The notes beneath the pieces are model-generated. The model made no database searches. It had not been told where the DNA came from and was given only the letters and a program-made list of their open reading frames with translations. The position numbers were made by a program, and so were the translations under genes. Positions 8,769 to 18,000 of a DNA stretch of 62,715 nt are shown here, piece after piece (within the stretch, counting starts at the first letter, position 1; each line of letters starts with the position of its first letter). Source of the DNA: an uncultured Bacteroidales bacterium (GTDB taxonomy: Bacteria; Bacteroidota; Bacteroidia; Bacteroidales; Paludibacteraceae); NCBI GenBank assembly GCA_900319645.1, contig ONPG01000011.1, positions 1 through 62,715 of the forward strand. Direction: 5' to 3'.

Positions 8769-10403
8769 TTATTGTACAAGCACGCCTTTGGCGTCATACA
8801 CGTGTCCTCCGAACGAAACATACACTTTTCCTGCGTGAACAAATTTCTGCGCGGAACGAATCTGCTCGGGCGAGAGTTGTCCTATAGACGTCGGTTGCTG
8901 TTCCTGACTCGGCAAAATAGTGAATGTCTGCATAATAACCGTAGTCGGCAGATAGTTATGGTTGCCCGGATGATATGCAATTACCGTCACTTCGCCTTCG
9001 TTCTCCGGCGTGATCACGCCATCCTCTATCGAGAGCAGACAAGCCGTATAAGCGTACGTAACAGGCAGACCGGACGAGAGCGTGGCGGTCGAAATAGCTT
9101 GCGTACCAACCGTCAGAACCGAATCCTGATCCTCCCAGACGATTGTCTGCACAGCCTTGTTCACATGCAAAGCAACGGGGAGCGTGCGGAAATTATATAT
9201 ACCCGTATCTGCCGGCGTGAAGAGGAGCGAAAGGATGTAGTCTCCGGCATCAAAAATCGTGTCGGTCGTGATATCCAGCCACGAGAACTCGCCGGGCACC
9301 TGACCGTTCGATTCATGCAAAACGGCTTCGCTCAGACGCTGGCCGTACGTCAGGTCCTCAGCCGAAGCGCTTACGTTCGGATCGGCTTTGCGGATAACCA
9401 AGGCCTTCTCCTCGGAATTAGCTGCGTTATACTTGTAGTTACCCGGCTGGGTGGCGGTCAGTTGGATCGTACCCGAACGACGAATCTGCAGAGCGTTACC
9501 CTCTACTTTGGCAATCGTGGTATCGGAACTCAGATAAACAACATCCAGTCCGGATGTGGCATAAGCGTTAAACGACAGTTCGTCGGTGGTCAGACACTCG
9601 TCAAGCGTTTGGTTCCAAGTAAGCGTCTGGTCGTATTTCTTGGTCGTACCGGCCACTTTGATGCGCGCCTCACGGCCTTCGCCGGAAATGATGATCTCGC
9701 CTTCGTGCGTACCGGCTTCCTCGTGCGAATAATAGAGGGTAATGGTCGTCTTCTGATCAATCAGGTTCTTCTGTCCCACGGACTCTACCGAAGCGCTAAA
9801 CTGCGGGTTGGTCGAAGTCACAGAAGCCACGATATTCGTCCAGTTGACCGTCACGTTCTTGGTAGCAGGAGCGTCGTCCACCATAGCCGAAGCAGGTTCC
9901 CACTCTTCCAAGCCTACAGAAAGGCTCTTGAGCTCACTAACGCGGATTTTGCTGATGGCTGCGGCGGTACGACCTGTAGCCGCGAACTTGATATAACGGG
10001 TGGTGGAAGCCAACGAAGCGGAATCAGCCTTAGTCAGAGATATCGTGTTTCCTTCCGTAGTAAAGACCGTTGACCAATTGTTATGATCCTGAGACTGCAA
10101 CACAGAGATCGTTCCGCTGGAAGCTCCTTGCCACGAGAAATAGATCTTCTCGGCAATACCTTCTTCCGGCAGGGCAATAACGCACTCGTCATTATACGCG
10201 GAACCCAAAACCACAATTTTTCCGATTTGCAGACTCGCTCCCATACCGAACGCGCCGTTGTTCCAACTCACGTTATCGGACTTGGAAATGACAGTCTTGG
10301 CATTGTTGAAATCAGCCTGTTTGAACTCTGTGTCCCACGCCAACTGGGCGGAGAGCGTAATGGTCGTTGCTAAAGCAACCAAAAGGGAGAATATTTTTTT
10401 CAT
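8769..10403 (-). CDS. exported Ig-like/MBG-domain surface protein
   Basis: 544 residues with a clear signal peptide (MKKIFSLLVALATTITLSAQ). An N-terminal beta-sandwich of about 130 residues, a discoidin/carbohydrate-binding-like fold by style, is followed by Ig-like and MBG-like repeats. These are recognisable by the phrases TLSYGQRL-type (here LTYGQRLSEAV), NKAVQTIVWEDQD and LTWNQTLDECLTTDE, as found in Bacteroidales adhesin-like proteins. The C-terminus (QKFVHAGKVYVSFGGHVYDA and on) resembles the ends of the surface proteins at 15040-18330 and 32014-35124, possibly a shared export or anchoring tail. No enzymatic motif was seen. Likely cell-surface or secreted; the ligand is unknown. Confidence 0.75.
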   Translation of the reverse strand: MKKIFSLLVALATTITLSAQLAWDTEFKQADFNNAKTVISKSDNVSWNNGAFGMGASLQIGKIVVLGSAYNDECVIALPEEGIAEKIYFSWQGASSGTISVLQSQDHNNWSTVFTTEGNTISLTKADSASLASTTRYIKFAATGRTAAAISKIRVSELKSLSVGLEEWEPASAMVDDAPATKNVTVNWTNIVASVTSTNPQFSASVESVGQKNLIDQKTTITLYYSHEEAGTHEGEIIISGEGREARIKVAGTTKKYDQTLTWNQTLDECLTTDELSFNAYATSGLDVVYLSSDTTIAKVEGNALQIRRSGTIQLTATQPGNYKYNAANSEEKALVIRKADPNVSASAEDLTYGQRLSEAVLHESNGQVPGEFSWLDITTDTIFDAGDYILSLLFTPADTGIYNFRTLPVALHVNKAVQTIVWEDQDSVLTVGTQAISTATLSSGLPVTYAYTACLLSIEDGVITPENEGEVTVIAYHPGNHNYLPTTVIMQTFTILPSQEQQPTSIGQLSPEQIRSAQKFVHAGKVYVSFGGHVYDAKGVLVQ

Positions 10404-10452
10404 TGTACCTTGTTTTTGTTCTTTTTTACGTTTATCCGGACAAAAATCCGTG

Positions 10453-10483
10453 CAAAATTACGAATTATTTTTCACGCGCACAA
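10453..10483 (-). promoter_or_regulatory. Bacteroidota-type promoter for the Ig-like surface protein
   Basis: Minus-strand TTG (10481-10483), 20-bp spacer, TAATTTTG (10453-10460). It predicts a leader of about 45 nt to the gene ending at 8769. Confidence 0.7.
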
Positions 10484-10612
10484 GACTTAGGCGCATTTAC
10501 ATAACAATCGGCAATAAATTAACAAAATATGCTATTTTTTATGGAACAAAGCAAATTTTACCCATATTTGATATTTTTTTGTGTACTTTTGTTAATAAAA
10601 ACCGGAATTTAA

Positions 10613-10643
10613 TTGCATATTTGATGATTTTTTTGTAATTTTG
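10613..10643 (+). promoter_or_regulatory. Bacteroidota-type promoter for the 10867-11295 gene
   Basis: TTG (10613-10615), 20-bp spacer, TAATTTTG (10636-10643). The predicted start near 10650 leaves a 5' leader of over 200 nt that holds 11-bp repeats. Confidence 0.65.
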
Positions 10644-10696
10644 CACGTTTTTTGTCTCCTGACAAACGAAATGGTGAGACTCGTCGCTTACGACTC

Positions 10697-10775
10697 ACAT
10701 ACGGGACACATACGGGACGATAGCATACACGATTTGCAAACACGGTATCTCGTCGGTATCCCGTCGGTATTCCGC
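10697..10775. repeat. two 11-bp tandem arrays in the leader of the 10867 gene
   Basis: ACATACGGGAC occurs twice (10697-10718). CGGTATCTCGT, CGGTATCCCGT and CGGTATTCCGC follow in register (10743-10775). Both have an exact 11-bp period. The rest of the 10404-10866 gap holds two promoters and no gene. Confidence 0.6.
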
Positions 10776-10866
10776 CGGAAGCAAATCGAGAGACAATCGC
10801 ATCCTGTAGCACCTTATAATATACTATGTATATTATCCCGTTGATTTTGAAAATACTGTTTTTATT

Positions 10867-11295
10867 ATGAAAAAATATCTTTATTTACTAACCTGCCTTT
10901 TGCTGGCAGGAACGGCAACAGCCCAGAGTCTGTTGACCCCGGAACAACTGGCGAAGCGCGAAAAGCGCAAGAACCTGACCGTCAAAGAGTGGAATACTGA
11001 TTCCAAAACCAAAGTGCGCTGGCTCGACCACGTCAAAGTATATGATAGCGAAGGACGCTGTGTGGAGGAAATCGAGTACGCCAGCTACGGCCAGCGAAGC
11101 CGCGTGACAAGCAAATACGACGACGTTACCGGCAAAGTGATCGAAGAAGTCGAATACAACGACCGCAACAAACCCGTTCGTATCCGCAAGTACGAGTGGA
11201 ATGAGGATGGCACTAAAGCCAAACAGTACAACTATCTGCCCAACGGCAAACTCTTTAGCGTGAAAGTATTTGAGTATATTTTTAGCGACAAGTAA
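10867..11295 (+). CDS. small exported protein with YD/MORN-like repeats, function unknown
   Basis: 142 residues with a signal peptide cleaved after ATAQ (residue ~20). The mature part has three or four repeats of the form V-x-Y-D-x-E-G-R or K-x-Y-x-x-N-G-K (DHVKVYDSEGRCVEE, VEYNDRNKPVRIRKYEWNEDGT, YNYLPNGKLFSVKVFEY). This is the style of YD-repeat, YwqK or MORN-like beta-hairpin proteins. No catalytic residues stand out. It probably lies in the periplasm or on the surface. It is followed by a clear terminator, so it is likely a single-gene transcript. I do not recognise a named family. Confidence 0.6.
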   Translation: MKKYLYLLTCLLLAGTATAQSLLTPEQLAKREKRKNLTVKEWNTDSKTKVRWLDHVKVYDSEGRCVEEIEYASYGQRSRVTSKYDDVTGKVIEEVEYNDRNKPVRIRKYEWNEDGTKAKQYNYLPNGKLFSVKVFEYIFSDK

Positions 11296-11306
11296 ACCGG
11301 ACAGAC

Positions 11307-11336
11307 AAAAAAAAAATGCTCTTCGGGGCATTTTTT
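11307..11336 (+). terminator. intrinsic terminator after the 10867 gene
   Basis: The stem AAAATGC/GCATTTT with a UCUUCGGG loop is followed by a run of T. It sits immediately before the next promoter at 11338. Confidence 0.75.
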
Positions 11337-11337
11337 C

Positions 11338-11368
11338 TTGCATATATGAGAAATTTGTTGTACCTTTG
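11338..11368 (+). promoter_or_regulatory. Bacteroidota-type promoter for the 11387 operon
   Basis: TTG (11338-11340), 20-bp spacer, TACCTTTG (11361-11368). The ATG at 11387 follows about 12 nt after the predicted start. The -33 box touches the T-run of the preceding terminator. Confidence 0.78.
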
Positions 11369-11386
11369 TCGCGAATTTTGAAAATT

Positions 11387-12052
11387 ATGAAACGATTACA
11401 CTACTTGATTATCTCACTTTGCGTTGCCGCAGTCTGGTCTCCGACGGCTAAAGCCGAGACGAAAACAGACTACTTGTTCCAACGTAATGAGATTCGTATC
11501 GGCTGGGGAGACCAGCTGTTCGAGAGTCTCGTTTGGCACAATCCCACGAGTATCACGAAGCAGATGCCGACCTCGGCACAATACACCTACAAAGAGCGTT
11601 ACCGCCACAACCAGCATCTCTGGGTCGAGTACCAATACCGCTTCAACCACTGGTTCTCGTTGGGCGGAATGATGGACATGAGCTCCGTGGGTTGGGATCT
11701 GGTCACGCGTGACGGAAAAGGAAACGAACTGGCACGCGACAAGAAAAACTATTTCTACAACCTGGCGATTATGCCTACCGTCCGGTTTACGTATTTCCAC
11801 CACCCGAATGTCAATATCTACTCCGGACTCGGAGCAGGAATCGATATCAACGGCGGAACCGAAGTGGATGGCAAAGGCAACCACACGGTCTGCGCTCCGG
11901 CACTCAACTTTACCCTGGTCGGTATTAGCGCCAACTACAAGCGGTGGTTCTGCGCCTTCGACTACGGAGGACTCTACGCGCTCAAAGACATGAATGCAAT
12001 CTATATGCTCAAATCACGTATGTTGAATTTCAGTATTGGAGCACGTTTCTAA
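11387..12052 (+). CDS. outer-membrane beta-barrel-like protein
   Basis: 221 residues counted from ATG 11387. The start was chosen because it follows the promoter by a short leader and opens a good signal peptide (MKRLHYLIISLCVAAVW, cleavage after AKA). The mature protein alternates hydrophobic and polar residues with many Tyr, Phe and Trp (LWVEYQYRFNHWFSLGG, YSGLGAGIDINGG) and ends in SIGARF, a terminal-phenylalanine strand as in outer-membrane barrels. It probably forms an eight-stranded barrel in the outer membrane. It leads an operon with a hydrolase lipoprotein (22 bp), a second lipoprotein and rlmH. Confidence 0.7.
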   Translation: MKRLHYLIISLCVAAVWSPTAKAETKTDYLFQRNEIRIGWGDQLFESLVWHNPTSITKQMPTSAQYTYKERYRHNQHLWVEYQYRFNHWFSLGGMMDMSSVGWDLVTRDGKGNELARDKKNYFYNLAIMPTVRFTYFHHPNVNIYSGLGAGIDINGGTEVDGKGNHTVCAPALNFTLVGISANYKRWFCAFDYGGLYALKDMNAIYMLKSRMLNFSIGARF

Positions 12053-12073
12053 TCTGACTAATTAAGAATCATT

Positions 12074-13432
12074 ATGAAAGCAAAGAAAATACATACACTC
12101 ATGTCAGGACTGATAGTCCTGTCCATTTTCAGTTTTCTGTTCTCACTTTCCTCTTGCCGTTTCCGCGAGAACGAAGTGGTGGATTTCACGGATATAGAGG
12201 CAGCCAAGAACTTGAAATTCCGCGTAATCGGACAATACGAACGCGATCTGTCGGAAGGTATTCCGTACGATTGCTACCTGCCGGATGGCACGCGGGTAGA
12301 GGATTTTACTAAGGAGGAAGACACCCCTTCACCTCTCCGAAAGCCAGCCACAACCGGCACAACGGGAGCCGGATTCCTGCAGGAACTGCTCCGATGGGGC
12401 AACCAGAACAGTGTTATCGAAATAGCTGGTACCTACCCCAGTGTGGATACCGAATGGAACGAAGTCACTCTTTCCGGCAAAGTCATTCTGCCGCGAAACG
12501 GTCGCCCGAAGCGAATGATCTTAGTGAGCCATTACACCACCTGCTCCAACGCAGAAGCACCCAGCAACTGCTTCCCGCTGGAGGGTATCTTGGTCAAAAT
12601 GGGTTATGGTATTATCTCGCCGGACTATCTGGGCTACGGCGTCACAGCCGACAAGATCCACCCCTATCTGGTGATGGACGTCACGGCTCGAAACGTTGTG
12701 GATATGTACTTAGCCGTCAAGCCGTGGTTGGAAGCGGTTGACCGCAAACCCGAGGAGGTGGATTTAGACTTAATGGGTTATAGCCAGGGCGGAGCTACTA
12801 CGATGGCTGTTCAGAGCCTCATCGAGACAGAATACTGTTTTCCGGATTACGACGATTATATTCAACTCCATCGCGTGTTCGCCGGCGGAGGACCCTACGA
12901 TGTTCAGGCTACCTACGAGCGCTTTGTCAATACCGATACGGCCGGCTACCCTGTTGCCGTGCCACTCGTGCTGCAAGGAATGATCAAGGGTCACAACCTC
13001 AATATGCAGATGGAGGATATGATGCAGCCGTGGCTCTGCGAGCACATGGACGATTGGATCAACAGCAAAGTCTATACCTCGGCGCAAATCAACAAACTCA
13101 TTGGCACCAAGGTGACACACAATATCCTGACCGAGGAGGCGATGCAACAGAAATCCGAAAAAGTGGCAGAACTATACAAAGCCATGACACTCAACTCTAT
13201 CATCGCTTACGACTGGACTCCCAAAGCCAGCGTGTATATGATGCACTCCATGGACGATGAGACTGTGCCTTACACGAATGCGGCACACGCCAAATCCAAA
13301 TGGTCAAACGCCAATATCACCTATAATTTCGGGCACTACGGAAGCCATGTGATGACCTGTTTGCGTTTTATCTATTCGGTACAATCGCTCTTGAAACAAG
13401 AGGAAGAAGAAAGGAAAAAATATGAGGACTAA
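12074..13432 (+). CDS. lipid-anchored alpha/beta hydrolase (secretory-lipase-like)
   Basis: 452 residues. The lipoprotein signal has the lipobox SLSSC near residue 28. Hydrolase features are DYLGYG (oxyanion side), the nucleophile elbow LMGYSQGGATT (Ser ~237), a likely acid in HSMDDETVPY (~395) and the His in FGHYGSH (~425), which together make a full catalytic triad in normal order. It probably hydrolyses esters or lipids at the cell surface or in the periplasm. It resembles the uncleaved cytoplasmic hydrolase at 2806-4206. The final 11 bp overlap the next lipoprotein gene, indicating translational coupling. Confidence 0.75.
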   Translation: MKAKKIHTLMSGLIVLSIFSFLFSLSSCRFRENEVVDFTDIEAAKNLKFRVIGQYERDLSEGIPYDCYLPDGTRVEDFTKEEDTPSPLRKPATTGTTGAGFLQELLRWGNQNSVIEIAGTYPSVDTEWNEVTLSGKVILPRNGRPKRMILVSHYTTCSNAEAPSNCFPLEGILVKMGYGIISPDYLGYGVTADKIHPYLVMDVTARNVVDMYLAVKPWLEAVDRKPEEVDLDLMGYSQGGATTMAVQSLIETEYCFPDYDDYIQLHRVFAGGGPYDVQATYERFVNTDTAGYPVAVPLVLQGMIKGHNLNMQMEDMMQPWLCEHMDDWINSKVYTSAQINKLIGTKVTHNILTEEAMQQKSEKVAELYKAMTLNSIIAYDWTPKASVYMMHSMDDETVPYTNAAHAKSKWSNANITYNFGHYGSHVMTCLRFIYSVQSLLKQEEEERKKYED

Positions 13433-14423
13433 ATCGTACAACGATAGCGGTCTTACCGCAAAGCGGTCTTACTGCATCAGCGGCCTTACAGCCATCTTGA
13501 TGGCGGTCGCAGCTCTGCTGCTCCCCTCTTGCAATCCGGAGGCTGAATATGAGACCAAAAATGTCAAGGTAAAGATGGAAATCAAGACGGTTTCCTCGGG
13601 ATTCGTAGAGTGCCAATTCTCTACCGACAAGGATGCCTATTACCTCATTGGCATCATCGAGCCTTGGGAGGATTTCAATCCTGTGTACAACCAGAAACAG
13701 TTCATGCAGCTGGCACTGGACTACGCTTATGCCGAATATCTGGTGTGGCGCAACGACCTGTTGATCGGCAAGGAGTTCAATGTGGCTTCCTTTGCCAGCC
13801 ACTCGCTCCAGTACGGTAGTTTACACCATTTCTTCACAGGACTCGTGCCGAATCATGACTATTGGCTGTATGCTTTTGCGGTCAATCCCGAAACGATGCA
13901 ACCCATTAGTAATCTGCAGCTGGAGAATGTTCTTACGAAGGAGGAAAGTATTATGGATATTCATTTCGAGTATCGCGTCATGGGAGAATGGGACTACGTA
14001 TATCCGGTAGATACCAACGGCAACCTCAACAGCCATTTCCCCTATATCGCCATAACATACGATAGTCTGACACTGAGTCAAGACTCTGACTTCTTAGAGG
14101 TATTGGATTATGTAGAAGACACTGTGGCAGACACAACATTGGCGGCAACAGCATATTATTTCGCAGCATGGGCTGCGGAGTGTTTCTTGGAGCCGGAGAA
14201 AGCCAAGGTGCGTTATGGCGTCCATGCCGTTAAAAACGACGGCATCCACTCCGACGATGCATGGCAGGAAGGACATACCTATTATACCGCTCTCAGCGGC
14301 TACGATGGTAGTTTCCGCCAAACTACCATCTACCGGTTCGTTTGGACGGGAGATTCATGTAATCTCTATTTCAAGGATACCGACCCGGCTAACATCATCA
14401 ATATCCTCAGCGAGGAAGAATAA
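13422..14423 (+). CDS. lipoprotein of unknown function
   Basis: 333 residues. The start overlaps the upstream hydrolase by 11 bp. A hydrophobic stretch ends in a lipobox LLLPSC at ~36-41. The first ~25 residues before it are encoded by three ~17-bp repeats (AGCGGTCTTACCGC-like, 13446-13493), so the signal peptide has an odd repeat-derived n-region; the true start may be the internal ATG near residue 28. The mature part opens with a fibronectin/Ig-like beta region (VKVKMEIKTVSSGFVECQFS) and later a mixed Asp-rich region. No known family was recognised. Co-expressed with the secreted hydrolase. Confidence 0.6.
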   Translation: MRTKSYNDSGLTAKRSYCISGLTAILMAVAALLLPSCNPEAEYETKNVKVKMEIKTVSSGFVECQFSTDKDAYYLIGIIEPWEDFNPVYNQKQFMQLALDYAYAEYLVWRNDLLIGKEFNVASFASHSLQYGSLHHFFTGLVPNHDYWLYAFAVNPETMQPISNLQLENVLTKEESIMDIHFEYRVMGEWDYVYPVDTNGNLNSHFPYIAITYDSLTLSQDSDFLEVLDYVEDTVADTTLAATAYYFAAWAAECFLEPEKAKVRYGVHAVKNDGIHSDDAWQEGHTYYTALSGYDGSFRQTTIYRFVWTGDSCNLYFKDTDPANIINILSEEE

Positions 14424-14444
14424 GGCTGCAATAGAGAGTTAACG

Positions 14445-14915
14445 ATGAAAATCACTCTTTTGGTTGTCGGAAAAACAACCGACCAACGGCTCGTTTCGCT
14501 TATAGAAGACTACCGGCAACGGCTCACGCACTACGTGCCGTTTGATTTGGTTGTTATTCCCGACCTCAAGAACACCAAAGGTCTAAGCGAATCGCAGATC
14601 AAGACGACGGAGGGCAACGAGATACTCCGCTGTCTGACGCCCTCCGCCGAAGCGGTTCTGCTGGACGAGCACGGACGGGAGTTTCGGTCTGTCGAGTTCG
14701 CCGAGTGGCTGCAAAAAAGAATGTCCTCCGGCAGAGATCTGACCCTCATCATTGGCGGACCTTACGGATTTAGCTCCGAGGTATATCAGCGTGCGAATGG
14801 CAAAATCTCGCTAAGTCAAATGACCTTTTCGCACCAAATGGTCCGTCTTTTTGCTATCGAACAACTCTATCGTGCTATGACCATCCTCCGAAACGAACCC
14901 TACCACCATGAGTGA
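14445..14915 (+). CDS. rlmH: 23S rRNA pseudouridine-1915 N3-methyltransferase
   Basis: 156 residues, the exact family size. SPOUT-fold signatures are visible: LLDEHGREFRSVEFAEWL (~72-89), the SAM-binding glycine run TLIIGGPYGFS (~101-111) and the C-terminal knot SLSQMTFSHQMVRLFAIEQLYRA. RlmH methylates pseudouridine 1915 of 23S rRNA in the assembled ribosome. It follows the lipoprotein gene by 21 bp. The last base of its stop codon begins a 7-bp repeat array. Confidence 0.95.
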   Translation: MKITLLVVGKTTDQRLVSLIEDYRQRLTHYVPFDLVVIPDLKNTKGLSESQIKTTEGNEILRCLTPSAEAVLLDEHGREFRSVEFAEWLQKRMSSGRDLTLIIGGPYGFSSEVYQRANGKISLSQMTFSHQMVRLFAIEQLYRAMTILRNEPYHHE

Positions 14916-14956
14916 ATTGATAATTGACAATTGATAATTGACAATTGATAATTAAA
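14915..14956. repeat. 7-bp tandem array (AATTGAT/AATTGAC)
   Basis: Six 7-bp units alternate AATTGAT and AATTGAC and end in AATTAAA. The array begins on the last base of the rlmH stop codon. A related 28-bp array lies inside the trhA coding sequence (36530-36557). Confidence 0.65.
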
Positions 14957-14989
14957 AGAGGCTCATTGCACGAATGCATATAAAATAAT

Positions 14990-15017
14990 GAGGGTGTGTC
15001 AAAATTGACACACCCTC
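14990..15017. terminator. bidirectional terminator between rlmH and the BspA-like gene
   Basis: A perfect 13-bp inverted repeat (GAGGGTGTGTCAA / TTGACACACCCTC) with a 2-nt spacer. It lies between converging genes and is flanked by A/T-rich runs on the downstream side for the minus strand. A slightly diverged copy sits at 19924-19952. Confidence 0.7.
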
Positions 15018-15039
15018 TCGTAATGATATTAGGCAATGA

Positions 15040-18000
15040 TTATTGTATCTCTTGACCTAAGATGGTATAGATCTTATCTTTCCTGAGTATAAGAATTTGG
15101 CCGTCGCGCAAAGTCTTTTGTATGTCGGTGCCATTAACATTAACATTCTCTACTCCTTCGCCAATAGGAGAAGCATCATAAGTCGCAAAATATGTAGCAT
15201 CCATAGTTACAGCAACTATTTCAGGAGTCCATCCCTTAAATGTATAAGTATATTCTTCGTCATTCGGACGAGTTGGAGGAGCGCCTGCGTATATAGGTGT
15301 TGTTCCATAATCCCACAAGTCGGCAGATAAAACATTATCTCCATTCATAAAGGTAATTGTGTACTTGTTAATAATGGAGTTATAAGTGGCTTTGTAAATG
15401 GCATCTGTTGTAACTGGAACAATTTGCGGAGACCAACCTCCAAACGTGTAAGAATATTGCTCATTTCCTGTTTTAACGGGATCTGCCGGTGGTATCGGAG
15501 TAGCACCATATTCATATTCTTGTGAAATCAATATAGTATCATTATCATCTACGAAAGTAATCGTAAATGTTTGCGCAGCAAAAATAGCTGTGAATGTTGT
15601 ATCCTGTGATACATCTTCGTATCGAGGATTATCTGTTACCTTATCTTCCCATTGAACAAAATAATAACCGGGATAAGGAATAGCTTCAATTCTAACAGCC
15701 TCACAAATACTGCCTGGATTTTCAATTTGCACATATCCAGAATTATTAGGCTGTACCTTTCCGTTTACCGTATAAGAGGCTGCTGAGTATTGCAGTTGAT
15801 AATTAGCCCAATCGCTTTGAATGTACGTATCGTAGGTTCCGCAGGGGATATATGTAGGCACATTATTAGGTAATGCACAATTCTGACATATAGGAGGCGT
15901 CGTTGGATGCAATATAATACGATTGATATTTGTGCATCCACTGAAAGCCCAAGGCTCAATCGTTTGTACATTTTCTGGAAATTCTACATATCTCATGTTC
16001 CAACAACCATAAAAGGCACTATTTTCAATGGTTTCTATTCCTTTTCCGAACACTATAAGTGCCAAATCTGTACAGTTCTGGAAAGTATTTGAAGCTATTG
16101 TCTTAACATTGTCGGGTATAGTTACCACATTAAGTCTGCTACAGCCTTTAAAAGCTAAAGTATCTATACTTTGCAGCGCATTAGGCATATATATGTAACG
16201 AAGGTTTGTGCAATCTGCAAATGACGATCTACCGATATGCAGAATGCTTTCTGGAAGAATAATTGAATCCACACTCATACCCGAGCACAAATAATTTGGC
16301 ACTCTTTCAACGTCATCTCCAAATTCCAAATGCTTTATTAAAGAACTAAACGGGGAACTTGTATGAATGTCTGGGTATCTTATCGGATTCCATATGACAG
16401 TATCAATTGAGGAAGAAAAGGCATACTTACCAATTGACTCTACGTTCGATGGTATAACGACAGAATGAGGTGCACAAAATAAAGACAAATAAGATGGTAT
16501 ATGCTTTACATTTTTTCCAAAGGTTAAAAACTGCGCCTTATTATCTTTTATCTGTTGAAAAGATGTTGAACTCTCAAAATTAACAGCATTCCAATGAACT
16601 ATTTTAATATTTTTGCAATCACTAAAGGAAAAAGGATCAAACCAAAGCATTTTCTCTCCAAATGTTATTTCAGCAATAGATGTGTCTCCCGAAAAAACAT
16701 AAGGTCGCACCATTTCCAAACTATCTGGTAGCACCACATACTCCAGTTTCCTACAAGCATAAAATGCTCCATTCTCAATACTATATACCGTATAGGGCAG
16801 AATAAGACTATCCAATACAACGCATGAAGCGAACGCACTTGTACCTATAGTTTCAAGTCCTTCATTGAATCTAACAAACCGTAATTGGGAACATGAAGCA
16901 AAAGCATTCTCACCAATAGTTTTAGTACTTGGTGAAAGGATAATAGAATCAAGCCGGTTACAACTATAGAAACAATTTTTATCAATATTTATGATGTTGT
17001 TACCGAAATGGATTCGTGTTAATGTGTCGCAATTATAGAACGCAGCTTCACCTATACTTTGCATGTTATTAGGAATGGTAACTTCTAAAAGGGAACTACA
17101 CTCTTTGAATGTGGTTTTACAAATACTATCCAATGATTCTGGCAGAGTAATAGATGATAATTTCCTACAACTTTCAAATGCCGAGGAGCCAATATATTTT
17201 GTCTTATTGGGAATTGAGATTGAGGTCAAACCGGTGCAACCAGCGAAAGCATAACTTCCTAAACTCTCTAAAGAGTCAGGAAGAACAAATTCAACAAATC
17301 CAGTACATTGCCCAAAAGCTCCACTTCCAATGTGAATGACTTTCTGAATGTTGGTTACGCTTTGCAGTGACGTGCAACTTTCAAATGCTCCATCTCCAAT
17401 TATCCTTAAATTTTCATTGCCAATTACAGATTGTAAATTAGGACATACATAGAAAGCGTCATCTGCTATTAATCGAGTATCTGTTTTTATAGAGTAATTT
17501 CCATCTACAGTTTCGTTCGCTTTTATGAGACAATCTCCTATATACAAGACTCCATTTTCCCAATTGGCTTGTGTATTATAGATTCCAGATCCATCAAATA
17601 CTTCGCTATCAATATCTATTACGCTTTGAGGAATTGTGATTTGTTGAAGTTTCTCCATCTTGTAGCAAAAACATCTGGGTATTCTTTTTACTTCATTTCC
17701 TATAATAACGGAATTTATGAAGGGTCTGGTAGATTGGAATATATCGAACGTATACATATCATAAGAGTATTGCTGACCTGTCTCCATATCAATCCCATAA
17801 CCTTTCGTGTAAGCATAACCATCACATACTTTTTCGCAATCTATCACATTCCAAATAATCTCCTTTAGTTTATAACAATCCATAAAAATCTCATTGCCAA
17901 ATTTGGTTACATTTTTGCCAATTGTAACAGAAGTCAAACTCGAACATTCCTTAAATGCCCGTTCGTCAATATGTGTTACACTATTAGGAATTTGTAACTC

